From Candidatus Roizmanbacteria bacterium RIFCSPLOWO2_01_FULL_40_13 (lineage in GTDB: Bacteria; Patescibacteriota; Microgenomatia; UBA1406; GWC2-37-13): a DNA stretch of 64,000 nucleotides. The position numbers were made by a program, and so were the translations under genes. This document shows positions 7,035 to 14,238 of the stretch, piece after piece. How positions within the stretch are numbered: position 1 is the stretch's first letter; each line of letters opens with the position of its first letter. The notes below the pieces were generated by a model. The model did no database searches. It saw only the letters and a program-made list of their open reading frames with translations, and was not told the DNA's origin. The stretch spans positions 15,393-79,392 of the forward strand of contig MGAN01000019.1 of NCBI GenBank assembly GCA_001789745.1, written 5' to 3'.

Positions 7035-9044
7035 TTAATGAATTACAATATTTCCTCCAGTTAATTCAGTAGTAGGATCAGAGTTGTCATTTGAACCTAA
7101 ATTATTATCATAAACAACTTGGTCATTATTGTTTTCATCCCAGATTTTTATTCTGAATTTATCAACTCCTCCGCCACCATTTATTGATCCATCGATTGCA
7201 GATAGTTGAAACCCGTAACTTCCGCTTCCGTTAACAGTTCCATCGCCTTTAAACTTAGCTTGAGCGCCGGCAACGACCAACCATTGATAGACAGTACTGG
7301 TAAATGTAAAATCAGCCGCTTGGAACTTAAACTGGGTATTCCCCGTTGGCGTACTTGCACCCGGCTGGTATTTGGATACAAATCCAAATTTTGCGATTCC
7401 GGTTAATGAAGAATTCGGAACATAAGAACCTACCGGAGAATCGATTACTCCAGCTCCTGTTACAAATCCGCCTGAAGCGGAATTGTCATAAACTACAATA
7501 AATTGATAAATAGATTCTCCAATACCCTCGTCATCATCGGCGATATTGACTTTAACTTCATAAACTCCTGGTATTGTATATGTATGACTTCCTGTTACCG
7601 TATCGTTTTGTTGATCCACCGTGCCGGCAGAGGTTAGGTTATCGCCCCATTCCCAAACACCGGTATGTGTATCTGGCACTCCAGGATCAGTGAAAGAAAC
7701 ATTTGTGTTGATTTGTGTATTAACTAATATTGGATCGGTTGGTGCAGTAATTGGACCAACAGTTGGTGTGACGTTTGTGATATTAACAATTGTCTGATCT
7801 ATAGCAGTCAAGTTTCCGTCGTCAGTCACCTGAACTGTGATTATCTTTGAATCAGGTCCGTCTAAATTAGTTGCAGAAAAAGTTACAGTTTGTCCTAGGA
7901 TTTCAAAGGTTCCGTTATTATCTAAATCCCAAGCATAGGTTAAAGGACCGTTTTCCGGATCGGAACCAGTTGCGGCAACTTGAACCGTTTCACCTTCATT
8001 TACTTCATACGGACCGTCTGCGTCAACAGACGGAGTAATGTTCGGAAATACCACGGTTGCCTCTTCAGTTTTACCAGTGAAAACACCACCAGCTGTTGTG
8101 TCTCCTCCAATTGCATAAATTTTACCATTCCCTCCTGTTGTAACGCCAAGAACCATTCTTGATGTTGGCATGTTTATTTTGGCTTCCCAGCTGTTTGATA
8201 GCGTATCAAATTCTTCTACGACATTTAGTGGTGATTGGGAATATGGAGTAACATAACCATATCCTCCAATTGCATAGATTTTATTTTTTAAAGCGGCAAC
8301 TCCAAGTCCGTAGCGTGCAGTTGGCATATTTGCTTTAGAGGACCAAGTATCTGTTATTGGATCGTATTCTTCAATATTATTATTGAGTTGACCACTCCAA
8401 CCTCCCACCACATATATCTTACCATTACTTCCTAATACTGCTCCCATTTGAAACCGTGCAGTTGGCATATTTGCTTTAGAGGACCAAGTATCTGTTATTG
8501 GATCGTATTCTTCAACTATATTTAAAAGTTGACCATTATATCCCCCAATTGCGTAAATTTTACCATTGTTACCTGACACTGCGACTAATCCTTCTCGCGC
8601 TGTAGGCATGCTGGCTCGACTTGACCATGTGTTGGTCAGAGCGTTGTACTCTAAAACTGAATTTAGTCTGTTAGATCCATAAACTCCTCCAAAAACATAA
8701 ATTTTTCCATTTAATTCTGCTGCTCCAAAAGCAAGTCGCAGTGATGGCATACTTGCTTTTGGTAACCAAGAATTACTGTTTGGATCATATTCCTCATTAG
8801 TACTGACTATTGAGTTATCGGGAAACCTCTGTCCTCCAATAACATAAATTTTTCCATTACTTGCCGAAACGGCCGGCATCCACCCTCTTGGTGTAGGCAT
8901 TTGCGATCGTGTTGTCCACGATACAGTAGTTGATGCAAAAATATAATTGAAAAAAGGTAATACTAAAAGAGATGAAAATAAAATTATAAAAACTATAAAG
9001 AAATTGTAATTTAATGAAAAGAACGAAGTTCTTATATTTTTCAT
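7035..9044 (-). CDS. Secreted Kelch-repeat/PKD-domain surface protein
   Basis: About 669 residues starting at 9044 (MKNIRTSFFSLNYNFF); the earlier in-frame ATG at 9062 lies at or before the predicted transcription start. A signal or anchor helix spans residues 12-35. Six Kelch-type blades follow, each with GKIY(V/A)(I/V/F)GG: a beta-propeller. Two PKD-like beta domains come next, the first near VDADGPYEVNEGETVQV with its AWDLDNNG turn, the second near VSFTDPGVPDTHTGVWEWGD. A C-terminal domain of about 140 residues (SGGFVTGAGVIDSPVGSYVP to the end) is of a type often found after PKD repeats. It is likely displayed on the surface, binding glycans or proteins. A 61-base exact duplication marks recent blade duplication. 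Confidence 0.85.
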   Translation of the reverse strand: MKNIRTSFFSLNYNFFIVFIILFSSLLVLPFFNYIFASTTVSWTTRSQMPTPRGWMPAVSASNGKIYVIGGQRFPDNSIVSTNEEYDPNSNSWLPKASMPSLRLAFGAAELNGKIYVFGGVYGSNRLNSVLEYNALTNTWSSRASMPTAREGLVAVSGNNGKIYAIGGYNGQLLNIVEEYDPITDTWSSKANMPTARFQMGAVLGSNGKIYVVGGWSGQLNNNIEEYDPITDTWSSKANMPTARYGLGVAALKNKIYAIGGYGYVTPYSQSPLNVVEEFDTLSNSWEAKINMPTSRMVLGVTTGGNGKIYAIGGDTTAGGVFTGKTEEATVVFPNITPSVDADGPYEVNEGETVQVAATGSDPENGPLTYAWDLDNNGTFEILGQTVTFSATNLDGPDSKIITVQVTDDGNLTAIDQTIVNITNVTPTVGPITAPTDPILVNTQINTNVSFTDPGVPDTHTGVWEWGDNLTSAGTVDQQNDTVTGSHTYTIPGVYEVKVNIADDDEGIGESIYQFIVVYDNSASGGFVTGAGVIDSPVGSYVPNSSLTGIAKFGFVSKYQPGASTPTGNTQFKFQAADFTFTSTVYQWLVVAGAQAKFKGDGTVNGSGSYGFQLSAIDGSINGGGGVDKFRIKIWDENNNDQVVYDNNLGSNDNSDPTTELTGGNIVIH
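8314..8515. repeat. 61-base exact direct duplication within the Kelch gene
   Basis: Bases 8314-8374 are identical to 8455-8515. The copies start 141 bases apart, i.e. 47 codons, the length of one Kelch blade. This indicates a recent in-frame blade duplication or gene conversion. Confidence 0.85.
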
Positions 9045-9062
9045 ATTATTTATTTTACACAA

Positions 9063-9090
9063 ATTGTATACTAAAAAAGTTTAATTTCAA
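9063..9090 (-). promoter_or_regulatory. Promoter of the Kelch/PKD gene
   Basis: On the minus strand TTGAAA (9090-9085), a 16-base spacer and TACAAT (9068-9063). The predicted start site near 9056 lies between the two candidate ATGs and favours the downstream start at 9044. Confidence 0.5.
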
Positions 9091-9117
9091 AATCTGTTAA
9101 TAAATCTGTTATTAAGC

Positions 9118-10743
9118 ATGAAAATAATTAATTCAATTTTTACTTCAACAAACAAAGTAAAGATTTTTTTAATATTTTTTACATTTGGATTTTTGATTTA
9201 TGGTAACTCGTTATTTAATTCCTTTGTAGGAGATGATATTGGACAGATAAAAGAAAATAGTAAAATCCATTCTGTTTGGAACATTCCTAGTCATTTTATA
9301 CGTGGTACATTTGATGAGGGAAATGTCAAACAGAAAGATTTTAATAACTACTATAAGCCTGTCTTGTCTTCTATTTTTACTTTAATTTACGCTTTCTCTA
9401 GAAACAATCCCGTTGGTTTTCATTTGGTTCAAATAATAATACATATTATTAACTCCTTTATTATTTACTATTTATTCAAATACTTTTTTAGACGCCTTAT
9501 TTCTTTAATTTTAGCGTTAATATTTCTTGCGCATCCAATCAATACCGAGGCGGTTGTTTATATCTCTGCGCTACAGGAACCTTTATTTTTATTATTTGGA
9601 TTGTCTGCCCTTTATATTAATATAAAAAAGCCAAGCAGTCTAATTCGGACATTTTCAATAGTGACTCTTCTAGTTTTATCTTTACTATCAAAAGAAACTG
9701 GTTTAGTATTTTTATTAATTTTACCTTTATATAATTTGCTGTTAGAGAGAAAAAACCTAATTCAAGCACTGATTCATAGTCTTTTTGCTTCAACAACTTA
9801 TGTTTTCTTTAGATTCGTCTTGGCTGGTATTTATTTTGGGCGAAATGTGGTTATTCCTATGAATGCTTTATCTTTATCTGAAAGACTAATTAATATTCCA
9901 AAAATTATTTTTTTCTATATTAGTACTTTTATGTTCCCTCGATATTTGATTATGTTTCAGTCATGGATAGTAAAACAACCTAATTACCAAGATTTTTATA
10001 TACCTCTATTACTAGAAGTAATACTTTTTGTAGCACTAATAATATTTAGTATTCGAGTGTACAAATCTCGTAGAGAAGACCTCAAAACAATTCTTTTCTT
10101 TTTTGCTTGGTTTGTTGTCGGTTTAGGAGCACATTTACAAATTATTTCTTTAGACCAGACGGTTTCAGATAGATGGTTTTATTTTCCAATTATAGGATTG
10201 CTGGCTATGTTAGGAAGTTTACTTAAATATTTATACTCCACTAAAGTTTTGAATTCTAATTATTTGATCATTATTAGTTTAATAATTTTTGCTGCGTTTT
10301 CTCTTAGAGTTATCAATCGAAATAAGAACTGGAAAAATAGTTATACTTTAGTTACTCATGATATAAATTACACCAAAAATAGTCATCAACTTGAAAGAGG
10401 TATTGCTTATGAACATTACTTAAGAGGTGATTACACTGAAGCGGAAAAACACTATATAAAAGCAACTCATATATTTCCAAGTTCATACAATTTCTCTGCT
10501 CTGGGAATCTTTTATATCAGTATTAAAAAATATAAAGAAGCGGTAAATGCTTATGAAGATGCACTGAAATTCTATCCTGAAAATTTTTCTTCTTTGATTT
10601 GGTTAGCAATATCAAAATACAAATTAGGTGATAAAGAAGGTGCATTAATTAATGCGAATAAAGCATATTTATTATCACCAAGCAGTGAGACAATGCAAAT
10701 ACTTAAAACTATACAGGAAGATGCACCAATAAATATTCACTAG
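9118..10743 (+). CDS. TMTC-like GT-C membrane glycosyltransferase with C-terminal TPRs
   Basis: A 541-residue protein. About ten membrane helices span residues 12-400. The first extracytoplasmic loop carries an acidic motif (FVGDDIGQI, near residue 36), the position of the catalytic aspartate in GT-C transferases, followed by the family-typical YYKPVLSSIFTLIY. The last 130 residues are TPR-like (ALGIFYISIKKYKEAVNAYE). This layout is that of TMTC-type O-mannosyltransferases and bacterial relatives, which use lipid-linked sugars to glycosylate exported proteins. It is divergent from the Kelch/PKD gene, a possible substrate. Related to the gene at 14239-16032. Codon use is strongly AT-rich. Confidence 0.75.
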   Translation: MKIINSIFTSTNKVKIFLIFFTFGFLIYGNSLFNSFVGDDIGQIKENSKIHSVWNIPSHFIRGTFDEGNVKQKDFNNYYKPVLSSIFTLIYAFSRNNPVGFHLVQIIIHIINSFIIYYLFKYFFRRLISLILALIFLAHPINTEAVVYISALQEPLFLLFGLSALYINIKKPSSLIRTFSIVTLLVLSLLSKETGLVFLLILPLYNLLLERKNLIQALIHSLFASTTYVFFRFVLAGIYFGRNVVIPMNALSLSERLINIPKIIFFYISTFMFPRYLIMFQSWIVKQPNYQDFYIPLLLEVILFVALIIFSIRVYKSRREDLKTILFFFAWFVVGLGAHLQIISLDQTVSDRWFYFPIIGLLAMLGSLLKYLYSTKVLNSNYLIIISLIIFAAFSLRVINRNKNWKNSYTLVTHDINYTKNSHQLERGIAYEHYLRGDYTEAEKHYIKATHIFPSSYNFSALGIFYISIKKYKEAVNAYEDALKFYPENFSSLIWLAISKYKLGDKEGALINANKAYLLSPSSETMQILKTIQEDAPINIH

Positions 10744-10861
10744 CTCTTTAATATAAAAAACATATTTATATATTTTAATTTTTAAATAATTGAAGCAAGC
10801 AGTCGGATAAACGGAAATAGAATTTATGTTTATATTACTAGAACAATCCAATTTTTGTTGT

Positions 10862-10891
10862 GGACAGCAGCGAACGAAGTTTATAACTTTT
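10862..10891. repeat. Dispersed repeat R1, copy 3
   Basis: GGACAGCAGCGAACGAAG followed by TTTATAACTTTT, the short form of R1, just beyond the 3' end of the next minus-strand gene. Confidence 0.7.
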
Positions 10892-10899
10892 ATTTGAGC

Positions 10900-12050
10900 T
10901 CAAATAATTTTATATCTATTTAAAATTTCTTCAGGTGTAAAGGCGTTAGTATAAATATCATACACATAGCCTTTTCTTTCCTGTTTACTTAACTTACTTG
11001 CTATCAATCGGTGGTAATAAAGTGAAATACCATAAATATATTGATAAGTTCTTCCTAATGAGTCTTTTGATTTTTCAACAACTCCCTTTTTAATTTCATT
11101 TTCAGCCAGATAAGGTAGATAGGATTGAACAAATTCAATAATTTCTTCTATTTTGATATTTTTATTAGCCATAATGTGAGCATTATTCCATGCGTACCAA
11201 TATAGATGATCCGTATGTAAGCTTATTAACCCAAAATCTGAAAATGGATTATTAGGATAAAAATAGAAGAGTGATTCAGCAATTCCTTCCATCATAAATT
11301 GCTCTGACGTAAATACACTTACTAATCCCCAGAAAGAATTCATTCGTCCCTCACTTATTCGTTTTTTCCACGAGGATGCTTGTAAGGCATGTCCACATAT
11401 TTCATGGAATACTAAAAACTCTGTTGAACCTCTTAACCATTTATGTCTTTTATTTAAATTGTATTGCAATAAAATATCTCCATTTTCGTCAGTTGAAATC
11501 CAGTTCATCCAATATTCATCAATATCAACAAAAGCAACTTTATAATCAAGCTTAAAACTTAATCCAAGCCAATTCATTACGTTTGAAACTATTAATCCTC
11601 TAAACTTTATGAATGTCTGTTCTATTTCTTTTTTATTTAGTAGATTGTCTTTTTGAAATTTAAGAATTCCAGCTTTATTCCACTTATATCCAACTTTTTG
11701 ATAAGAATTTTTAACTTTTTCTAATTGATCGTCTAATTCCTTTTTAGAGATATATTGTGGAATTACTCCCATTGTATTAAAAACATACTCTTTGAAAGAA
11801 AAATCATTACCCAATAAGGCATTTAAATAATAAAAAGCACCTTGGGTTTTTTCTCTGTAAAAGAATTTTTATTCGGTAACTTCTTATATTTAGCTAATAA
11901 ATCTACTAATTCATTTAAAATTTCTTGTCTTGATTCAAAACCAGAGGAAGTTTGATTATTTTGAATTAAATCAAAATCAATAATATTGATATTATTTAAC
12001 TTCTCAAATTTATGCCATTTATAAAAGAAGTCTACTAATTGTTTATCCAT
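10900..12050 (-). pseudogene. Putative DUF885-like metallopeptidase, frameshifted
   Basis: Two minus-strand frames make one protein of about 380 residues. The upstream frame (12050-11823) starts MDKQLVDFFYKWHKFEKL; the downstream frame (from about 11870 to 10900) reads FYREKTQGAFYYLNALLG before its first ATG. They join if one A is added to the A-run near 11866-11870. The downstream part has FHEICGHALQ, an HExxxH motif like the HExxPGHHxQ of DUF885 peptidases, and MMEGIAES, like that family's EGWA motif. The predicted role is zinc-dependent carboxypeptidase-like hydrolysis. No signal peptide is seen. It is either a recent pseudogene or an assembly error at a homopolymer. Confidence 0.6.
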
Positions 12051-12129
12051 ATATGGAGTATATCAGAAGTACTAAAAAAAGATGTTATTAAATGGAGATT
12101 TAGACTATTACAACAGTCTAAATTTTGCT

Positions 12130-12195
12130 GGTGGAGCACAGCGGATTATAATCCTGAGATTTAATTAATCGAAGAACGAAGTTTATAACTTTTTT
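12130..12195. repeat. Dispersed repeat R1, long form, copy 4
   Basis: GGTGGAGCACAGC, the palindrome GGATTATAATCC, an AT linker and the R1 core. Nearly identical to 6917-6982. Located beyond the 3' end of the PIN toxin gene. Confidence 0.75.
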
Positions 12196-12223
12196 ATTAT
12201 CTAAAAAAAGATTTTTCTCTGTT

Positions 12224-12646
12224 TTAATTTGAATTGGAAAAAGGATTATAAGTATTGATTTCTGCTATTTTTTTAAAATCCTTATCATTATCCGTCGCGA
12301 TTGTTTGAATGTTATTACTTATTGCCGTTCCAACCAAATACGCGTCGAAAACTTGATCTGACTTTAGCTGATATTTCTTAATCAGTTCAAGAGCAAGATA
12401 AAAACTATCGAAATTTGGCTTGATAATTTTTATTGCTTTTGCAATTTTATTTATGGAATATATTGCATCAGTAGAATTCATCGGGTTTGGAAATTTCTTA
12501 TGAGTTAGAATTCTTAAACTTTCAAATACGTTTTGATGTGCTATAAAAAGCTTATCCTTAAATTTTTGGATAAAATTTTGAGCTTTCCGGTTTTTAGGTG
12601 AAGAATCGTTTATAGAGTAGACAACTATGTTAGAATCCAAAAGCAT
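12224..12646 (-). CDS. PIN-domain toxin (VapC-like)
   Basis: A 140-residue PIN-domain ribonuclease. It starts MLLDSNIVVYSIND with the first catalytic Asp (D4). An acidic residue in the NVFESLRIL segment sits near residue 42, QVFDAYLVGTAI carries the third acidic site and TIATDNDKDFKKI carries the fourth. The family cleaves RNA, often tRNA or rRNA, when released from its antitoxin. The small gene directly upstream (6 bases apart) is its likely antitoxin. The start is the only ATG near the D4 motif. Confidence 0.85.
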   Translation of the reverse strand: MLLDSNIVVYSINDSSPKNRKAQNFIQKFKDKLFIAHQNVFESLRILTHKKFPNPMNSTDAIYSINKIAKAIKIIKPNFDSFYLALELIKKYQLKSDQVFDAYLVGTAISNNIQTIATDNDKDFKKIAEINTYNPFSNSN

Positions 12647-12652
12647 AATTTA

Positions 12653-12880
12653 TTAAAGATCGCTATAATAATCTTTCCTTCGTAAATTATCTAACTTCTC
12701 TCCAAGATCATGCGTCCTGAAAATAATCCGCTTTGCCTTCTTTTCAGCTTCTTCGTGAATAAACTTCTCTATTGCGGCATTAAATAAATCCTGCAAAGTT
12801 TTTTTTTCTTCTAACGCTCTTTTTTCTAAAGCTTCCTTTAAATTTTCTTTTATCCTCAAAGTTGTTCTTATAAGTTGCAT
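12653..12880 (-). CDS. Ribbon-helix-helix type antitoxin partner of the PIN toxin
   Basis: About 75 residues starting MQLIRTTLRIKENLKEALEK. The pattern (a beta strand, then two helices with a conserved LQDLFNAAIEKFI second helix) fits an RHH/CopG DNA-binding domain. The C-terminal basic/acidic tail (KAKRIIFRTHDLGEKLDN) probably binds and blocks the toxin. The start at 12880 is preferred to 12898 because the -10 box lies at 12889-12894, between the two. The transcript would start about 2 bases before this ATG, so it is probably leaderless. Confidence 0.75.
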   Translation of the reverse strand: MQLIRTTLRIKENLKEALEKRALEEKKTLQDLFNAAIEKFIHEEAEKKAKRIIFRTHDLGEKLDNLRRKDYYSDL

Positions 12881-12888
12881 ATGTTTAA

Positions 12889-12917
12889 ATATTAGCATAT
12901 ATATGACAATATGTCAA
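12889..12917 (-). promoter_or_regulatory. TA promoter with operator, leaderless start
   Basis: Minus strand: TTGACA (12917-12912), exactly 17 bases, TAATAT (12894-12889). An inverted repeat TGACA-ATA-TGTCA (12904-12916) overlaps the -35 and is the likely antitoxin operator. The -10 ends 8 bases before the antitoxin ATG. Confidence 0.75.
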
Positions 12918-12941
12918 GAATTTTTCGATTTATTTCATTAA

Positions 12942-13157
12942 TCAGTCAAGATTATTGTAGCTGTAAAATAGTGTCAACAATCTTTTTATTTTCTTCCGTT
13001 GGAGAAAGCAGGTATAAAAAAACTGTGTAAATTCCAATGCCTTTTCTTTATCGTTGTTCTGGAAGTTGAGTATAACTAATGCCCGGATAAGCCTGATGTT
13101 ATTTGGGAAATAAGAAAGCCCTTTTTCAGAAAGCGAAATTATATCATTAAGGTATTT
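12942..13157 (-). pseudogene. Orphan TPR-like C-terminal fragment
   Basis: A 71-codon frame with no start codon reads YLNDIISLSEKGLSYFPNNI and continues RLIRALVILNFQNNDKEKAL. This is TPR-like and resembles the C-terminal repeats of the two TMTC-like proteins nearby. It is probably the leftover end of a third such gene. Confidence 0.5.
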
Positions 13158-13216
13158 TTACGGAGCATGTTGACATGAAAGAAACAGCACTTTCAGACGT
13201 GAAAGTTCGCCAAAAA

Positions 13217-13249
13217 AACAACCCACCGTTATTTAAGCGATGGGTTGTT
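13217..13249 (-). terminator. Hairpin with T-run, minus direction
   Basis: AACAACCCA and TGGGTTGTT form a perfect 9-base stem with a 15-base loop; on the minus strand it is followed by seven T. It would end leftward transcription from the fragment at 13367-13561. The same stem is used at 19379-19411. Confidence 0.6.
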
Positions 13250-13366
13250 AAAACCACAATCAATGGTAGACTGCCTCTAACTCTTAACTACCCCCTCGCT
13301 TGTCGAAATTACCGACGGCATATTACTCTACAGATTGGGGTAGTCTGTCACCAAAGCGGTCAAAAG

Positions 13367-13561
13367 TCATAATTGTAGAATCAAGTTGTGCTCGAATAGA
13401 TAGGCGCCTGGATGCCAGCCAGTTAGACTCCCTCCATTAATATCGCTCGACAGAACGAGCCAAATTTTATACTCGCCTACTTCTTCTCCGCCCGATCCGA
13501 CGTCAGCTGTACCAGCTATGTGAACGTTCCCCGCGGCATCTGCCACATCACTACCAATGAA
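13367..13561 (-). pseudogene. C-terminal fragment of an unidentified protein
   Basis: Minus-strand codons read GSDVADAAGNVHIAGTADVG and later KIWLVLSSDINGGSLTGWHP before a TGA stop. A stop codon immediately precedes it and there is no start, so it is a remnant of a larger, probably exported, beta-rich protein. GC content is higher than that of its neighbours. The family was not recognised. Confidence 0.5.
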
Positions 13562-13564
13562 CTA

Positions 13565-13585
13565 CCCCGCAGCAGAGCTGCGGGG
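13565..13585. terminator. GC-rich hairpin
   Basis: CCCCGCAG, a 5-base loop and CTGCGGGG, followed by TATCTTTAT on the plus strand. It is a strong stem but the T-run is weak. It may be part of the palindromic block that follows. Confidence 0.45.
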
Positions 13586-13593
13586 TATCTTTA

Positions 13594-13652
13594 TGTCATT
13601 CCCTCGAAGGAGGGAATCCAGACCGGATCCCCGCCTGCGCGGGGATGACAAA
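13594..13652. repeat. GTCATTCC/GGATGAC-type palindromic repeat
   Basis: Two adjacent hairpins, ATTCCCTCGAAGGAGGGAAT and ATCCCCGCCTGCGCGGGGAT, bounded by GTCATTCC and GGATGAC. Relatives of this palindromic type recur in this window at 52955-53025, 59320-59375 and, inside a gene, at 35070-35140 and 35572-35606. Confidence 0.6.
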
Positions 13653-13696
13653 CATTTCGCAGCAAGCTGCGAGGAATTAAACCACTAAGGTAAATT

Positions 13697-14221
13697 ATTA
13701 AAAAGAATATTTATATATTTGTATCGTTTGTTGGAGGAATACTACTTACACTTTTAATTACTATGCCGCTGTTAGTTCAAGCTCACCAAGGAGGTCCACC
13801 TTCGGCTCCTCCGGGCGGAGGCGGAGTTCCTCTCCCATTTATATGTACTAAGTGTGATCTCTATCAAGAATTTCATACAGAAATAACCCAGGGAAATTAT
13901 ATAAATGCAGTTTTGTGGCGTTCTGAATTTAACGATATGGATATTAGCGGATCAAATTTCTCTAGTGCCAAGGTTGCTTCTTCTGATATGGTTAATGTAA
14001 ATGCATCCGGCGCTAACTTCACGGGCGCAGATTTACGATTGACAGGTTTTCATTCTGACACTAATTTACAAAATGCCAACTTCACTAATGCTAATTTAAA
14101 GTCTGCAGAGTTTGATCAGGGTACGGACTTAACTGGAGTTATTTGGTCAAACACAACATGCCCTGATGGAACTAACTCTGACAACAATGGAAATACCTGC
14201 GAAGGTCATCTAAGTCCTTAG
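13697..14221 (+). CDS. Secreted pentapeptide-repeat protein with a probable ATT start
   Basis: The first ATG (13763) would cut the signal peptide in half. Upstream in the same frame the codons read KKNIYIFVSFVGGILLTLLI before MPLLVQAHQ, a complete signal peptide with likely cleavage after VQA. This frame contains no ATG, GTG or TTG; two ATT codons (13694, 13697) follow the stop and lie 5-8 bases after AAGG. The mature part has a short proline/glycine stretch, a CxxC, and about eight A(D/N)(L/F)xx pentapeptides (GANFTGADLRLTGFHSDTNL) forming a right-handed beta helix. Both the export signal and the fold are visible; the role is unknown. Confidence 0.65.
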   Translation: MKKNIYIFVSFVGGILLTLLITMPLLVQAHQGGPPSAPPGGGGVPLPFICTKCDLYQEFHTEITQGNYINAVLWRSEFNDMDISGSNFSSAKVASSDMVNVNASGANFTGADLRLTGFHSDTNLQNANFTNANLKSAEFDQGTDLTGVIWSNTTCPDGTNSDNNGNTCEGHLSP

Positions 14222-14238
14222 TATAGTTGATTTGATCA

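Noticed and set aside
13175-13372. Plus-strand 65-codon frame
   Set aside because: It crosses a terminator hairpin and lies opposite start-less remnants; codon pattern and composition are not protein-like.
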